The notes under the pieces are model-generated. The model did not search any database, was not told where the DNA came from, and worked only from the letters and a program-made list of their open reading frames with translations. From Stappia sp. MMSF_3263 (GTDB taxonomy: Bacteria; Pseudomonadota; Alphaproteobacteria; Rhizobiales; Stappiaceae), in contig NZ_JASHIK010000005.1 of assembly GCF_030733745.1 (NCBI RefSeq), forward strand, positions 124,001 through 188,000: a stretch of DNA of 64,000 bases. Direction: 5' to 3'. Shown one piece after another: positions 1 to 9,312 of the stretch. The first letter of the stretch is position 1. The number at the start of each line of letters is the position of its first letter. A program made the translations under genes and the position numbers.

Positions 1-284
1 ATCGAATCCGTCGAGGTCAGCAGCGCGAAGCAGCCGCCGATGGCGAGCAGCGAGGTGGAGGCGAAGAAGCCGGTGCCCTGCTGCAGTCCGGCCGCGATCC
101 CCACATCCATGATCCTGACCGGCCGCCGGCTCATCGTGCGCATCCAGCCGTGACGATGCAGGTCCATATGGTAGGAGAGCGTTCGCCGTTTCAACGGCGA
201 CAGCTCGACCAGGACATTGAAGCCGAGCCAGGCCGCGATGAACCAGGCAAGCGCGGCCAGATCCGTCGCCGACATGTCGATCAT
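1..284 (-). CDS. DUF599 family membrane protein, 5' part only
   Basis: The reading frame runs off the left edge of the window, so only about 94 N-terminal residues are visible. The ATG at 284 is the first start after an in-frame TAG at 318-320; another ATG lies three codons in. A hydrophobic N-terminal segment (ALAWFIAAWLGF) is followed by a conserved MDLHRHGWMRTM region and FFASTSLLAIGG, the pattern I associate with DUF599 integral membrane proteins of unknown function. It is transcribed away from the chemoreceptor gene at 641. Confidence 0.7.
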   Translation of the reverse strand, partial: MIDMSATDLAALAWFIAAWLGFNVLVELSPLKRRTLSYHMDLHRHGWMRTMSRRPVRIMDVGIAAGLQQGTGFFASTSLLAIGGCFALLTSTDS

Positions 285-640
285 GTAGTCGTTCCCGTGC
301 CGTTGGCCGCCATCGAACTAGCGATACCAACCGCCCGGCGGGCGTGCAACTCGCCTGGCCAGGTCTTGAACGTCGATGGCGGTGCTTTCGCCTGCAACAC
401 CTGATCTTCTTACGTTGCGAGCGTTTTTTGGAGACCTAGTACAAATACGATGTTTTTGTAATTTAATCATCCAGGATATCTATTTTTGCGTTTGAATATC
501 AAATGATTTTGATTTTTTCGTTTCAACGACATACGGAATATTTCATATTGCAAGATTATTTTGCATTTTATGAAGTCATGTTAACGCCATTTCAACGCGT
601 TTCATCGCATGGTCTCCCAAAGCAATGGAGACGTGCGGCA

Positions 641-2125
641 ATGGTCACTGTGCCTATGTTCTACGACAAGAAGAAAGCCCTTCTCGATGCGATCAGCCAG
701 TCCCAGGCGATGATCGAGTTCACGCCCGAAGGCAAGGTCCTCGACGCGAACAGCAATTTCCTTGCAGCGGTCGGATACAGCCTGAACGAGATCCAGGGCA
801 AGCATCACAGCATGTTTGTCAGGCAGAGCGAGCGCGACAGCGACGACTACAAGAAGTTCTGGGCGAGCCTGGCGCGGGGCGAGGCGCAGACGCGCGAGTT
901 CCGCCGTGTCGGCAAGGGCGGGCGGGACGTCTGGCTGCAGGCCTCCTACAATCCGGTCTTTGACCGGGCCGGCCGTACCGTGATGGTGGTCAAGCTTGCC
1001 ACCGACATCACCGGGGAGAAGCGTCGCAATCTTGAAATGTCCGGCGAGATCGAGGCCATTCAAAGGTCGCAGGCGATCATCAGCTTCGACATGGATGGCA
1101 CGATCCTCAACGCCAATCAGAATTTTCTCGACGCGATGGGCTACACGCTCGACGAGATCCAGGGCAAGCATCATCGAATGTTCGTTGGTTCGGAGCATGC
1201 AGGGAGCGCCGAATATCGCCGGTTCTGGGACAGTCTGAAGACCGGCAAGTTCCAGGCGAACGAGTATCTGCGTTACGGCAAGGGCGGCAAGGAAGTCTGG
1301 ATCCAGGCCACCTACAATCCGATCCTCGACGAGGATGGCCGGCCGGTGAAGGTGATCAAGTTCGCCACCGACCGCACCGTCCAGGTGCAGATGCGCAAGC
1401 ACCGCGAGAAGGTGCAGAAGCAGATCGATACCGACCTGGATTCCGTCGCCGTGTCGATCGCGCAGGCCAATATGCAGGCGACCGACGCCTCGTCGTCGTC
1501 ACTTCAGGCATCGGCCAACGTCCAGGCGGTCGCCACCGCCACCGAGGAGCTTGCCGCATCGATCGACGAGATCACCCGGCAGGTCAATCAGGCCATGGCG
1601 GTCGCCCAGCGCGCCGTTGTCGAGGCCCAGCAGTCGACCTCCGTGATGAGCGGGCTTGCCACCGATGCGCAGAAGATCGGCGAGGTGCTGGAACTGATCG
1701 ACAGCATTGCCGGGCAGACCAACCTGCTGGCGCTGAATGCGACGATCGAGGCAGCACGCGCCGGCGAGGCGGGCAAGGGCTTCGCGGTTGTGGCTGGCGA
1801 GGTCAAGAGCCTTGCGGCGCAGACATCGAAGGCGACCGAGGACATCAACGCCCAGATCGTCTCGGTGCAGAACTCCTCGTCGATGGCCGAGGCTTCCATC
1901 CGTTCGATCATGAGCATCATCGAGGAGATCAGCGGCATCTCCGCCAATGTCGCCTCGGCCATCGAGGAACAGTCGAGCGTCACTCGCGATATTTCCGACA
2001 ACATGCACCAGGCCTATGCGGGTGTCGCGACGATCACGCAGAACATGCAGCATCTGTCGCAGGAGACCGGTCGGGTCGAACAGGCGACGGTCAAGCTGCG
2101 CGAGGCCTCGCGCTCCATCGCGTGA
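641..2125 (+). CDS. soluble methyl-accepting chemotaxis protein with two PAS domains
   Basis: The 494-residue protein has two tandem PAS domains (roughly residues 10-115 and 130-240) with matching NxxFLxxxGYxLxEIQGKHH and YNPxxDxxGR motifs. A coiled coil and a methyl-accepting signalling domain follow; the conserved hairpin tip ([18 protein letters not shown]) lies near residue 355. No membrane segment is seen, so it should act in the cytoplasm on CheA/CheW, like Aer- or BdlA-type receptors that sense redox or other intracellular cues. The frame is open back to 503, but that part is AT-rich. I chose the ATG at 641 because GGAG at 627-630 precedes it and the protein becomes family-like there. 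No other chemotaxis gene is nearby. Confidence 0.88.
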   Translation: MVTVPMFYDKKKALLDAISQSQAMIEFTPEGKVLDANSNFLAAVGYSLNEIQGKHHSMFVRQSERDSDDYKKFWASLARGEAQTREFRRVGKGGRDVWLQASYNPVFDRAGRTVMVVKLATDITGEKRRNLEMSGEIEAIQRSQAIISFDMDGTILNANQNFLDAMGYTLDEIQGKHHRMFVGSEHAGSAEYRRFWDSLKTGKFQANEYLRYGKGGKEVWIQATYNPILDEDGRPVKVIKFATDRTVQVQMRKHREKVQKQIDTDLDSVAVSIAQANMQATDASSSSLQASANVQAVATATEELAASIDEITRQVNQAMAVAQRAVVEAQQSTSVMSGLATDAQKIGEVLELIDSIAGQTNLLALNATIEAARAGEAGKGFAVVAGEVKSLAAQTSKATEDINAQIVSVQNSSSMAEASIRSIMSIIEEISGISANVASAIEEQSSVTRDISDNMHQAYAGVATITQNMQHLSQETGRVEQATVKLREASRSIA

Positions 2126-2276
2126 GGCCGGCCGGCCTCGAACCTCACGCCAGTCGGTCGTCAGGCCCCTCCCTTGCCAGGGCGGGGCCGCTGCTGCTGT
2201 ACCCGTTTCCCGCAAAACTGGTAAACTCGCTGCCTGGTGCAGGTGAAAGGCGGGTGCTTCCGGCGGGAGATGTGAC

Positions 2277-2546
2277 ATGGACGAGGACGAGCGGGAGCGG
2301 ACGCATCTGGACTGGCTTGCGCGGAACATGCCGCTGATCGCCAGTGCGATGGGGGGTGCCACCTATGTGGCGATCCGCCTGGCAGGTCACGGCAACGGCA
2401 AGGCGGTGCTCGTCGGGGCGATCATGTTCGGTTTTGTCATTTCCATCTGGAAGCTGCGCGTCTGGTTCGGCGTGCGCGGCGCCATCACCGCCATGGGCTC
2501 CCTTGCGGTTCTCCTTTGGGCATTGCAGAAGAATGGTTGGCTCTGA
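2277..2546 (+). CDS. small predicted membrane protein
   Basis: This 89-residue protein starts with an acidic, charged head (MDEDERERTHLDWL). Two or three hydrophobic stretches follow: around 17-35, 41-55 (VLVGAIMFGFVISIW) and 68-82 (AITAMGSLAVLLWAL). A GGGAG ribosome-binding site lies about 8 bases upstream of the ATG. I do not recognise the family. It sits 150 bases after the chemoreceptor and 50 bases before the DUF6157 gene on the same strand, so it may be co-transcribed with the latter. Confidence 0.65.
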   Translation: MDEDERERTHLDWLARNMPLIASAMGGATYVAIRLAGHGNGKAVLVGAIMFGFVISIWKLRVWFGVRGAITAMGSLAVLLWALQKNGWL

Positions 2547-2597
2547 TCCGGACCGGCAGGCCGAGCCTTGCCGGCTTTCGAACCGAAGCGGGATCTC

Positions 2598-2999
2598 ATG
2601 CACACCACCAACTATTTCCAGACGCTCATTCTTGTCTCCGACGACTGCAAGCGCGACGGCCCTGCGGTCCCCGAGCGCGCCGGATCGATCGCCGCCCTGC
2701 AGTTCGGGCTGCTGAACGGCGCGCCTCATGCGATGTCGAGCGACGACCTCCTGTGGCGCGTCGAGCTGGCGCGCAACCCGGAGCTTTCCGATACGGATGA
2801 AAACAGGCAGGCCTACTTTTCGAAAGGACGGGCGTGCCTGCGGACCTCTCCGCTGGTCAAGTCCTACGGCTGGGGCATTCACAGCGACGGGGAGGGCCGA
2901 GTGGCGCTGGTGGGCGGGGGCAGTCCCGAATACCTGGCACTTGTGGCGGACGGGGACGTGAAGAAGGTGCCGGGCATCCGCTCCTCGCGGAAAAAGTAA
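2598..2999 (+). CDS. DUF6157 family protein
   Basis: The opening MHTTNYFQTLILVSDDC is characteristic of DUF6157, a family of unknown function, and the 133-residue length fits. The frame is open upstream to 2568, but the family N-terminus begins at the ATG at 2598. The protein is soluble and small, ending in a basic KKVPGIRSSRKK tail. It lies downstream of a small membrane protein in the same direction. No catalytic motif is evident. Confidence 0.75.
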   Translation: MHTTNYFQTLILVSDDCKRDGPAVPERAGSIAALQFGLLNGAPHAMSSDDLLWRVELARNPELSDTDENRQAYFSKGRACLRTSPLVKSYGWGIHSDGEGRVALVGGGSPEYLALVADGDVKKVPGIRSSRKK

Positions 3000-3414
3000 T
3001 CCCCGCTTTTCACCGTGAAGCGGATGTTCGGGCGTTCCGGAACGGGACTTGTGTGTGCACCGGTCCCCTTGTCCCCTCCGGATCCCCGTTTCTCATCGGT
3101 CGATGAAGCCTCCGTCGCCGGCCCGGCCATGCGCATGTCTGCTGCAATTTCGATATTTTTTGCGACAATTTCTCGAAGTTTTTTGTCCGAAATTGTCGAA
3201 CTTGCACAAACTGCGCGGCCGGGGGATCGGTGTTTTCGACGAGGGGCTGGGCCTTGTTCCGCGGCCGGAAACCCCTCCGGCATGCGTGACGCGCACGGCA
3301 GGTCGCACATTTTTTGCGCTTGCGAAAAGATTGCCAAATCGTTAAATCCGCGTTCAGACCGAAGGCGGCACGGGGGCAAATCGTTCGCCGCGACAATCGG
3401 ACAAAAGGGCTTCA
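3000..3414. other. intergenic region without a recognised gene
   Basis: I see no family-like reading frame here on either strand. The stretch around 3140-3210 is much richer in A and T than its surroundings and contains the 10-bp inverted repeat listed separately. It probably carries the promoter for the small gene at 3415. Confidence 0.5.
3163..3198. repeat. 10-bp perfect inverted repeat, operator-like
   Basis: CGACAATTTC at 3163-3172 is repeated in inverted orientation as GAAATTGTCG at 3189-3198, with a 16-base spacer that includes TTTTTT. Neither strand has a T-run directly after the second arm, so it is not a typical terminator. Its place in the AT-rich part of the gap suggests a protein-binding site or an RNA hairpin. 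Confidence 0.45.
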
Positions 3415-3546
3415 ATGGACGAACAGGTTCAGAAATCCTGTTGGGGCGTAACGGCTTGGGCCGTTCTCCTGGCAGGTGGCATTCTCGCGCTCATGTATGT
3501 GTTCGGCGGGGATGTGTCTTCCGCGACCGTGGTCGCGGTTCAGTAA
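3415..3546 (+). CDS. 43-residue single-pass membrane protein
   Basis: The ATG at 3415 follows an AAAAGGG ribosome-binding site (3403-3409). The encoded peptide has a polar start (MDEQVQKSCWG), one hydrophobic segment (AVLLAGGILALMYVF) and a short tail ending at TAA 3544-3546. A strong terminator follows about 100 bases later, which supports a real short transcription unit. I do not recognise a family. Confidence 0.5.
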   Translation: MDEQVQKSCWGVTAWAVLLAGGILALMYVFGGDVSSATVVAVQ

Positions 3547-3641
3547 TTCCCGCGAGAGGCCCGGAGCGATCCGGGCCGGCGCGCGGCAGGGATCGAGACC
3601 GGCGAAAGCGACCGGTGAAGGATCCAGCGGTTTTCAGAACA

Positions 3642-3671
3642 GGGCGCGGGGACATTCCCCGCGCCCTTTTT
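3642..3671 (+). terminator. rho-independent terminator
   Basis: A 10-bp perfect stem, GGGCGCGGGG (3642-3651) with CCCCGCGCCC (3657-3666), has a 5-base loop and is followed by TTTTT at 3667-3671. It would end transcription from the small gene at 3415. Confidence 0.85.
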
Positions 3672-3774
3672 GCGTTTCGCGGGGATCGCCGCTTGCCATC
3701 GGACGTCGGCGCGGAAACACTTGCCCGGCCGGACAGTCAGCCGCGCTGACAAGGGACCAAAGGGGAGGCCGAGG

Positions 3775-4188
3775 ATGGGCGGAAAAATCACCAAGGGTTA
3801 CAAGGCGTTGCTCGAGGAGGCGAATGCGGTCATCGAGACGCTGAGCGCCAGCGATGCGGTTGCCCTGCATGGCGACGATGCGGTCGTCTTCGTGGATATC
3901 CGCGACGTGCGCGAGTTGCAGCGCGAGGGCAAGGTGCCGGGCGCCCTGCATGTTCCGCGCGGATTGCTGGAGTTCTGGGTCGATCCGGACAGCCCCTATT
4001 TCAATCCGGCCTTCGGCGAGGACAAGCGCTTCGTCTTCTTCTGCGCCGCCGGTTGGCGCTCGGCGCTGGCGACGCGGGCCGTGCAGGAGATGGGGCTCGC
4101 CCCAGTCGCCCATGTGGACGGCGGGTTCGGCGCCTGGCGGGAGGCCGGCGGACCGGTCGAGGAGCCGAAGGCAAGGGCGGAAAGCTGA
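3775..4188 (+). CDS. rhodanese-like sulfurtransferase
   Basis: This 137-residue single-domain rhodanese has the substrate-loop cysteine in FCAAGWRSALA and the preceding VFVDIRDVRE strand typical of the fold. It should transfer sulfane sulfur or carry persulfides in the cytoplasm; no signal peptide is seen. The frame is open from 3670, but the ATG at 3775 has GGGGAGG 6 bases upstream and matches family length. It lies just downstream of a strong terminator, so it needs its own promoter, and it converges with the secreted protein gene at 4195-4779. Confidence 0.85.
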   Translation: MGGKITKGYKALLEEANAVIETLSASDAVALHGDDAVVFVDIRDVRELQREGKVPGALHVPRGLLEFWVDPDSPYFNPAFGEDKRFVFFCAAGWRSALATRAVQEMGLAPVAHVDGGFGAWREAGGPVEEPKARAES

Positions 4189-4194
4189 AGTTTC

Positions 4195-4779
4195 TCAATC
4201 CGCAAGGGCGGACGGGGAGGTCGGGGCCCGGCGTGCGGGGCGATCCTTGGGACGGTTGCGGACCGTCATCTGGCGGAAAATCATCTGGCGCAGCCTGCGC
4301 ACGCCTGACGGTGTGCTGGACAGCATCCCGGCATAGGTCTGCGCGTCGAGTTCGAAGAGGACAAGCGTGACCGGGCCGAGCTTGGGCCAGTCGACCTCGG
4401 CGCCCCATGTGGGGACCTCGGCTGCCGTGGCCCGGCCGGTGATCGCGGGAATGTCCTCGCGAGCCAGGGTTATGCCCGCCTCCACCGGCCACTCGATGCG
4501 CTCCAGTCCGCTGGGAATTCGCCACAGTTTCAACGGAGTGCCGATATCGAGGGTCAGTTCGCCGCCGTCATCGGCAAGGTCGATATGCACGAGGCGCTGA
4601 TCGAAGCCGGTCGGCATGACGACCACCTCGTCGCCCTCGCGCGCCAGTGTCGCGGTGTTGGCGAGCCGATAGGCCACCGGTTCCGCCCGCACGGGGACAA
4701 GGCCTGCCAGGATGGCGATGCCTGCGGTGGCAAGCAGGGCAACGAGGGAGCGGGAAGCTTGCAACATCAGCGTGTTCAT
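4195..4779 (-). CDS. secreted protein of unknown function
   Basis: From the ATG at 4779 the product is 194 residues. It opens with a signal peptide (charged MNTLMLQASR, hydrophobic LVALLATAGIAILAGLV, then VRAEP), so it is probably exported to the periplasm. The mature part is mostly beta-type sequence without cysteines, and the last 30 residues are strongly basic (RQMTVRNRPKDRPARR). I do not recognise a family. It is divergent from the GST gene at 4875 and convergent with the rhodanese gene, ending six bases from it. Confidence 0.6.
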   Translation of the reverse strand: MNTLMLQASRSLVALLATAGIAILAGLVPVRAEPVAYRLANTATLAREGDEVVVMPTGFDQRLVHIDLADDGGELTLDIGTPLKLWRIPSGLERIEWPVEAGITLAREDIPAITGRATAAEVPTWGAEVDWPKLGPVTLVLFELDAQTYAGMLSSTPSGVRRLRQMIFRQMTVRNRPKDRPARRAPTSPSALAD

Positions 4780-4874
4780 CCGAATCTGGCCTCGCGGGGC
4801 TGGCCTGGAACAGACTAGCGTCACGATATTTACGAAGGCTTGCACATTCGTGCGCCGGAGGCAGGGGACCTGGC

Positions 4875-5522
4875 ATGAAACTGGTGATCGGCAACAAGAC
4901 CTATTCCTCCTGGTCGCTCCGGGCCTGGCTTGCGGCGCGGCTGGCGGGGCATCCGTTCGAGGAGGTGCTTGTGCCGCTCGACACGCCGGAATTCGCGAGC
5001 CAGATCCGCGAGATAACGCCGGCGGCCCGGGTTCCGGTGCTGATCGACGAGGACATCACCGTGTGGGATTCGCTCGCCATCATCGAATATCTGGCCGAAA
5101 GGTTTCCGCGTTCCGGCTTGTGGCCGGCGGAGCGGGCGGCCAGGGCGCGGGCGCGGGCGATCTGCGCCGAATTCCATTCCGGCTTTTCCGACCTGCGCGG
5201 GAATTACCCGATGAACCTGCGTCGCGCGCCGGCGCCTCACCCCGCCCAGCCGGATGCGTCGCGCGATATCGCCCGGGTCGTGGAGATCTGGCGTGACTGC
5301 CGCGCGGCCCATGCGGGCGAGGGGGATTTCCTGTTCGGCGCCTTTTCCGCCGCCGATTGCTTCTACGCGCCGGTCGTCTCCCGTTTCCTGACCTATCTGC
5401 TGCCCATGGGCGAGGTCGAGAGAGCCTATGCGCAGGCGGTGATGACGCATCCCTTGATGCTCGAATGGCGGGCGGCGGCTGCGGCGGAATCGTGGGTTCT
5501 GTCCGCCGAGGAGGTCGATTAG
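4875..5522 (+). CDS. glutathione S-transferase family protein
   Basis: The 215-residue protein has an N-terminal thioredoxin-like GST domain (residues 1-80: KLVIGNKTYSSWSLRAWL, then TPAARVPVLID and VWDSLAIIEYL) and an all-alpha C-terminal domain (about 90-210). The serine-rich loop at residues 11-14 occupies the glutathione-activating position. Substrate is unknown. The ATG at 4875 begins exactly at the domain, preceded by AGGGGA. The gene ends where an AT-rich promoter region for the carboxylase operon begins. Confidence 0.85.
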   Translation: MKLVIGNKTYSSWSLRAWLAARLAGHPFEEVLVPLDTPEFASQIREITPAARVPVLIDEDITVWDSLAIIEYLAERFPRSGLWPAERAARARARAICAEFHSGFSDLRGNYPMNLRRAPAPHPAQPDASRDIARVVEIWRDCRAAHAGEGDFLFGAFSAADCFYAPVVSRFLTYLLPMGEVERAYAQAVMTHPLMLEWRAAAAAESWVLSAEEVD

Positions 5523-5564
5523 TTTTTTACAAGTATATGTATAAAAACACGAAAAATGATGCTG

Positions 5565-5591
5565 TTGACTAAAACGTAAGCGTCATACAAT
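5565..5591 (+). promoter_or_regulatory. promoter with embedded palindrome for the acyl-CoA carboxylase operon
   Basis: TTGACT (5565-5570) and TACAAT (5586-5591) look like -35 and -10 boxes, though 15 bases apart, which is short. The space between is nearly filled by the palindrome TGAC-N4-ACGT-N4-GTCA (5566-5585). Operators placed between the promoter boxes are typical of MerR-family regulators, and LiuR of that family controls leucine/isovalerate catabolism genes including methylcrotonyl-CoA carboxylase in other proteobacteria. Assignment to LiuR is inference. Confidence 0.45.
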
Positions 5592-5672
5592 GTCGGCATG
5601 ACAGGCGACAACGGCGGCGCGGGGAGGGAGCTTTCGGGCACCCGCGCGACACCAAACGGGGGGGACGACCAG

Positions 5673-7280
5673 GTGGCGATCCTGCGCAGCAATTCCACGA
5701 CCCACGGACCCGAGGTGGAGGCCAACCGCGCCGCCTGGGACGAGATCCGCGCCGACCTTGTCGACAAGCGGCGGACGGCCGCGCTCGGCGGCAACGAGCG
5801 TGCCCGCCAGCGGCACCTTTCCCGCGGCAAGTTGCTCCCGCGCGAGCGCGTCGCGCGGTTGCTCGATCCCGGCAGCCCCTTTCTCGAGATCGGGGCGCTT
5901 GCCGCCCATGGCCTTTATGGCGACGCGATCCACGGCGCAGGGCTTATCACCGGCGTCGGCCGGGTCTCGGGCCGCGACTGCATGATCGTGTGCAACGATG
6001 CCACCATCAAGGGCGGCACCTATTATCCCATGACGGTGAAGAAGCACCTGCGGGCGCAGGAGATCGCCATGGAGAACCGGCTCCCTTGCATCTATCTGGT
6101 CGATTCCGGCGGCGCCAACCTGCCCAACCAGACCGAGGTCTTCCCCGACCGTGATCATTTCGGCCGCATCTTCTTCAACCAGGCGACCATGTCCTCCATG
6201 GGCATTCCGCAGATCGCCGTGGTGATGGGCTCGTGCACGGCGGGCGGTGCCTATGTGCCTGCCATGTCCGATGAAACCATCATCGTGCGGCGGCAGGGGA
6301 CGATCTTCCTGGCCGGCCCGCCGCTGGTCAAGGCGGCGACCGGCGAGGAGGTGTCGGCGGAGGATCTGGGCGGTGCCGACGTGCATGCCCGTGTTTCTGG
6401 CGTTGCCGATCACTATGCGGTCGACGATGACCAGGCGCTGGCGCAGGCGCGCGGCATCGTCGCCAATCTCAACACAGTCAAGGCGCCGGATCTGGCCCTG
6501 TCCCCGCCGCGCGCGCCGCTTGTCGACCCGCGCGATCTCGACGCGGTGGTGCCGGTCGACCTGAAGAAGCAATACGATATCCGCGAGGTGATCGCCCGCA
6601 TCGTCGACGGGTCGCAACTCGACGAGTTCAAGGCGACCTACGGCACGACGCTGGTCACGGGCTTTGCCCGTATTCAGGGCATCCCCGTCGGCATCATCGC
6701 CAACAACGGCATCCTGTTTTCCGAATCCGCGCTCAAGGGGGCGCATTTCGTGGAGCTGTGCTGCCAGCGGCGCATCCCGATCCTGTTCCTGCAGAACATC
6801 ACCGGCTTCATGGTCGGGCGGGAATACGAGGCCGGCGGCATCGCCAAGGACGGGGCCAAGCTGGTCACGGCGGTGGCCTGCGCCAAGGTGCCGAAGATCA
6901 CGGTGATTGTCGGCGGCTCCTATGGCGCCGGCAATTACGGGATGTGCGGGCGGGCGTACTCGCCGCGCTTCCTGTTCATGTGGCCCAATGCGAGGATTTC
7001 GGTGATGGGCGGGGAGCAGGCGGCCAGCGTCCTTGCGACCGTCAAGCGCGACAATATCGAGGCCGATGGCGGCAGTTGGAGCGTGGAGGAGGAGACCGCC
7101 TTCAAGACGCCGATCCGCGAGAAATACGAGGCGGAGGGCCACCCCTATCATGCCACGGCGCGGATGTGGGACGACGGCATCATCCTGCCGGAGGAGACCC
7201 GCACGGTGCTTGGCCTCGCCCTGTCCGCGACCCTCAACGCGCCGGTTCCCGAGACCCGTTTCGGCGTCTTCCGCATGTAA
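5673..7280 (+). CDS. mccB: acyl-CoA carboxylase, carboxyltransferase (beta) subunit, probably 3-methylcrotonyl-CoA carboxylase
   Basis: This 535-residue protein has the N-terminal and C-terminal crotonase-like halves of biotin-dependent carboxyltransferases. Motifs such as [32 protein letters not shown] and [16 protein letters not shown] closely match methylcrotonyl-CoA carboxylase beta; geranyl-CoA carboxylase is the nearest alternative. It transfers carboxyl from carboxybiotin to the acyl-CoA in leucine catabolism. I prefer the GTG at 5673, after a run of seven Gs, because homologues begin near (M)AILRS and the promoter at 5565-5591 would place transcription start near the alternative ATG at 5598. 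The biotin subunit follows 64 bases downstream. No isovaleryl-CoA dehydrogenase or HMG-CoA lyase gene is in the window. Confidence 0.85.
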   Translation: MAILRSNSTTHGPEVEANRAAWDEIRADLVDKRRTAALGGNERARQRHLSRGKLLPRERVARLLDPGSPFLEIGALAAHGLYGDAIHGAGLITGVGRVSGRDCMIVCNDATIKGGTYYPMTVKKHLRAQEIAMENRLPCIYLVDSGGANLPNQTEVFPDRDHFGRIFFNQATMSSMGIPQIAVVMGSCTAGGAYVPAMSDETIIVRRQGTIFLAGPPLVKAATGEEVSAEDLGGADVHARVSGVADHYAVDDDQALAQARGIVANLNTVKAPDLALSPPRAPLVDPRDLDAVVPVDLKKQYDIREVIARIVDGSQLDEFKATYGTTLVTGFARIQGIPVGIIANNGILFSESALKGAHFVELCCQRRIPILFLQNITGFMVGREYEAGGIAKDGAKLVTAVACAKVPKITVIVGGSYGAGNYGMCGRAYSPRFLFMWPNARISVMGGEQAASVLATVKRDNIEADGGSWSVEEETAFKTPIREKYEAEGHPYHATARMWDDGIILPEETRTVLGLALSATLNAPVPETRFGVFRM

Positions 7281-7344
7281 TCCCCGCTGCGGGCCATCGA
7301 CCGGCCCGCGAGAAGCCAAGCCTTTCACAACGAGGACCTATCCC

Positions 7345-9300
7345 ATGCTGGAGTCGGTGCTGATCGCCAATCGCGGGGAAATCGCCTGCCGTATCATCAA
7401 GACCGCGCGCCGGCTCGGCCTGCGCACCATCGCTGTCTATTCGGAAGCCGATCGCGACGCGCTGCATGTGCGCATGGCCGACGAGGCGGTGGCGATCGGC
7501 CCGGCCCCGAGCTCCGAAAGCTATCTGGTCGGCGAGCGAATTCTGGCGGCAGCCAGACAGACGGGTGCGGCCGCGATCCATCCAGGCTACGGCTTCCTGT
7601 CGGAAAATGCCGCCTTTGCAGAGGCTTGCGCGGCGGCCGGCATCGTCTTCGTTGGCCCCTCGGCAGCGGCGATCCGCGCCATGGGGCTGAAGGACGGCGC
7701 CAAGTCGCTGATGGAAAAGGCCGGCGTGCCGGTGGTGCCTGGTTATCACGGCGACCGGCAGGAGGCCGAGTTCCTCAAGCAGAAGGCCTACGAGATCGGC
7801 TATCCGGTCCTGATCAAGGCGGTTGCCGGCGGCGGCGGCAAGGGCATGCGCCGCGTGGACAAGGCCATTGAGTTCGAGGCCGCGCTTGCCTCGGCGCAGC
7901 GCGAGGCGAAGTCCGCCTTTGGCGATGCCCGCGTGCTGATCGAGAAATTTGTCCTCAACCCGCGCCATATCGAGATCCAGGTCTTCGGCGACGGCAAGGG
8001 CGATGCCGTGCACCTGTTCGAGCGGGACTGCTCGGCGCAGCGCCGCCACCAGAAGGTGCTGGAGGAGGCGCCGGCTCCCGGCATGACCGCCGAGACCCGC
8101 GCTGCCATGGGCGCGGCCGCGGTCGCGGCGGCCAGGGCCGTCAACTATGCCGGTGCCGGCACTATCGAGTTCATCGCCGACGGCTCGGGCACGCTGCGAC
8201 CGGACGGCTTCTGGTTCATGGAGATGAACACGCGGCTGCAGGTCGAGCACCCGGTGACAGAATTGGTGACGGGGCAGGACCTGGTCGAATGGCAGTTCAG
8301 GGTTGCCTCGGGCGAGGGACTGCCGATGGCGCAGGAGGAGATTTCGCTGTCGGGCCATGCGGTCGAGGTTCGCCTCTACGCGGAGGATCCGGACACGGGC
8401 TTTCTGCCTTCGACCGGGCGTCTCGACCTTCTCGACCTTCCCGGCGGCGACGGCATCCGCATCGATACCGGCGTCGAGACAGGCGCCGAGATCTCCGCCT
8501 TTTACGATCCGATGATCGCCAAGATCATCGCTCACGGACCCGACAGGGCGACTGCCCTCGACCGGTTGGCGGCCGCCTTCGACCGGTCGCTGATTGCCGG
8601 GCCGAAGAACAATCTCGCCTTCCTTTCGGCACTGGTCGGCCATCCCGATGTGCGCGCCGGCGGCTTCGACACCGGCCTGATCGACCGGGACCTGAAAGCG
8701 CTAACGAGCGGCGGCGTTTCCGACGCGACGGTGGCGGCGGCGGTCGCGGCCCTCGTGATGCCGGACAGGCCTGTCGGGGAGCCGACCGGGTGGAGCGATC
8801 CCTTTGCCGCGACGAGCGGTTTCGAGATGGCCGGCCCGCGCCGATCCGGTGTTCCGGTCGAGGTCGACGGCGAACCGGACCTCGTGACGCTTGGCTGGCG
8901 TGATGGACGGGCGGTGGTGATCGACCCGGAAACGGGGGAGGAGGCAGCTGCTGCCGGGGTGAGGGGACGCGTGATGCGTGCCGGGCATGACGTCTACGCG
9001 ATCGAAGGCGGACGGTCCGTGCGGGTGACGCTTGTCGACCAGCTTTCTCGTGCCGCCGACGATGCGGACGGGGCGGCAGCGATCAAGGCGCCGATGCATG
9101 GCAAGGTGATCGCCGTCGACGTGGCGCCCGGCGATGTGGTCGCGAAAGGCGCACGGCTTGCCGTGGTCGAGGCGATGAAGATGGAACATGCCATCACCGC
9201 GCCGCGCGACGGCACGGTGGAGGCCGTCTTCGTTACCGAGGGGGGGCAGGTCGACCAGGGCGCGCCTGTGGTGGCGCTGGCGGAAGAGGCGGCGGACTGA
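7345..9300 (+). CDS. mccA: acyl-CoA carboxylase, biotin carboxylase/biotin carrier (alpha) subunit
   Basis: The 651-residue protein combines a biotin carboxylase (about 1-445) and a C-terminal biotinyl domain. Visible signatures are the start MLESVLIANRGEIACRII, the ATP-grasp glycine loop GGGGKGMRR near residue 163, EMNTRLQVEHPVTE near 294, and VVEAMKMEH near 608, whose central lysine is biotinylated. It carboxylates biotin with ATP and bicarbonate and forms a holoenzyme with the upstream beta subunit. The length is normal for propionyl/methylcrotonyl-CoA carboxylase alpha chains. The ATG at 7345 is the domain start. It converges with the epimerase gene 12 bases away. Confidence 0.9.
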   Translation: MLESVLIANRGEIACRIIKTARRLGLRTIAVYSEADRDALHVRMADEAVAIGPAPSSESYLVGERILAAARQTGAAAIHPGYGFLSENAAFAEACAAAGIVFVGPSAAAIRAMGLKDGAKSLMEKAGVPVVPGYHGDRQEAEFLKQKAYEIGYPVLIKAVAGGGGKGMRRVDKAIEFEAALASAQREAKSAFGDARVLIEKFVLNPRHIEIQVFGDGKGDAVHLFERDCSAQRRHQKVLEEAPAPGMTAETRAAMGAAAVAAARAVNYAGAGTIEFIADGSGTLRPDGFWFMEMNTRLQVEHPVTELVTGQDLVEWQFRVASGEGLPMAQEEISLSGHAVEVRLYAEDPDTGFLPSTGRLDLLDLPGGDGIRIDTGVETGAEISAFYDPMIAKIIAHGPDRATALDRLAAAFDRSLIAGPKNNLAFLSALVGHPDVRAGGFDTGLIDRDLKALTSGGVSDATVAAAVAALVMPDRPVGEPTGWSDPFAATSGFEMAGPRRSGVPVEVDGEPDLVTLGWRDGRAVVIDPETGEEAAAAGVRGRVMRAGHDVYAIEGGRSVRVTLVDQLSRAADDADGAAAIKAPMHGKVIAVDVAPGDVVAKGARLAVVEAMKMEHAITAPRDGTVEAVFVTEGGQVDQGAPVVALAEEAAD

Positions 9301-9312
9301 GGCCTCTCTCCT

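Noticed and set aside
503-640. N-terminal extension of the chemoreceptor back to 503
   Set aside because: The segment is AT-rich, unlike the rest of the gene, and a ribosome-binding site precedes the ATG at 641.
5583-7328. A 581-residue minus-strand frame opposite the carboxyltransferase gene
   Set aside because: Low-complexity Arg/Gly/His-rich sequence with no family features; a shadow of mccB.
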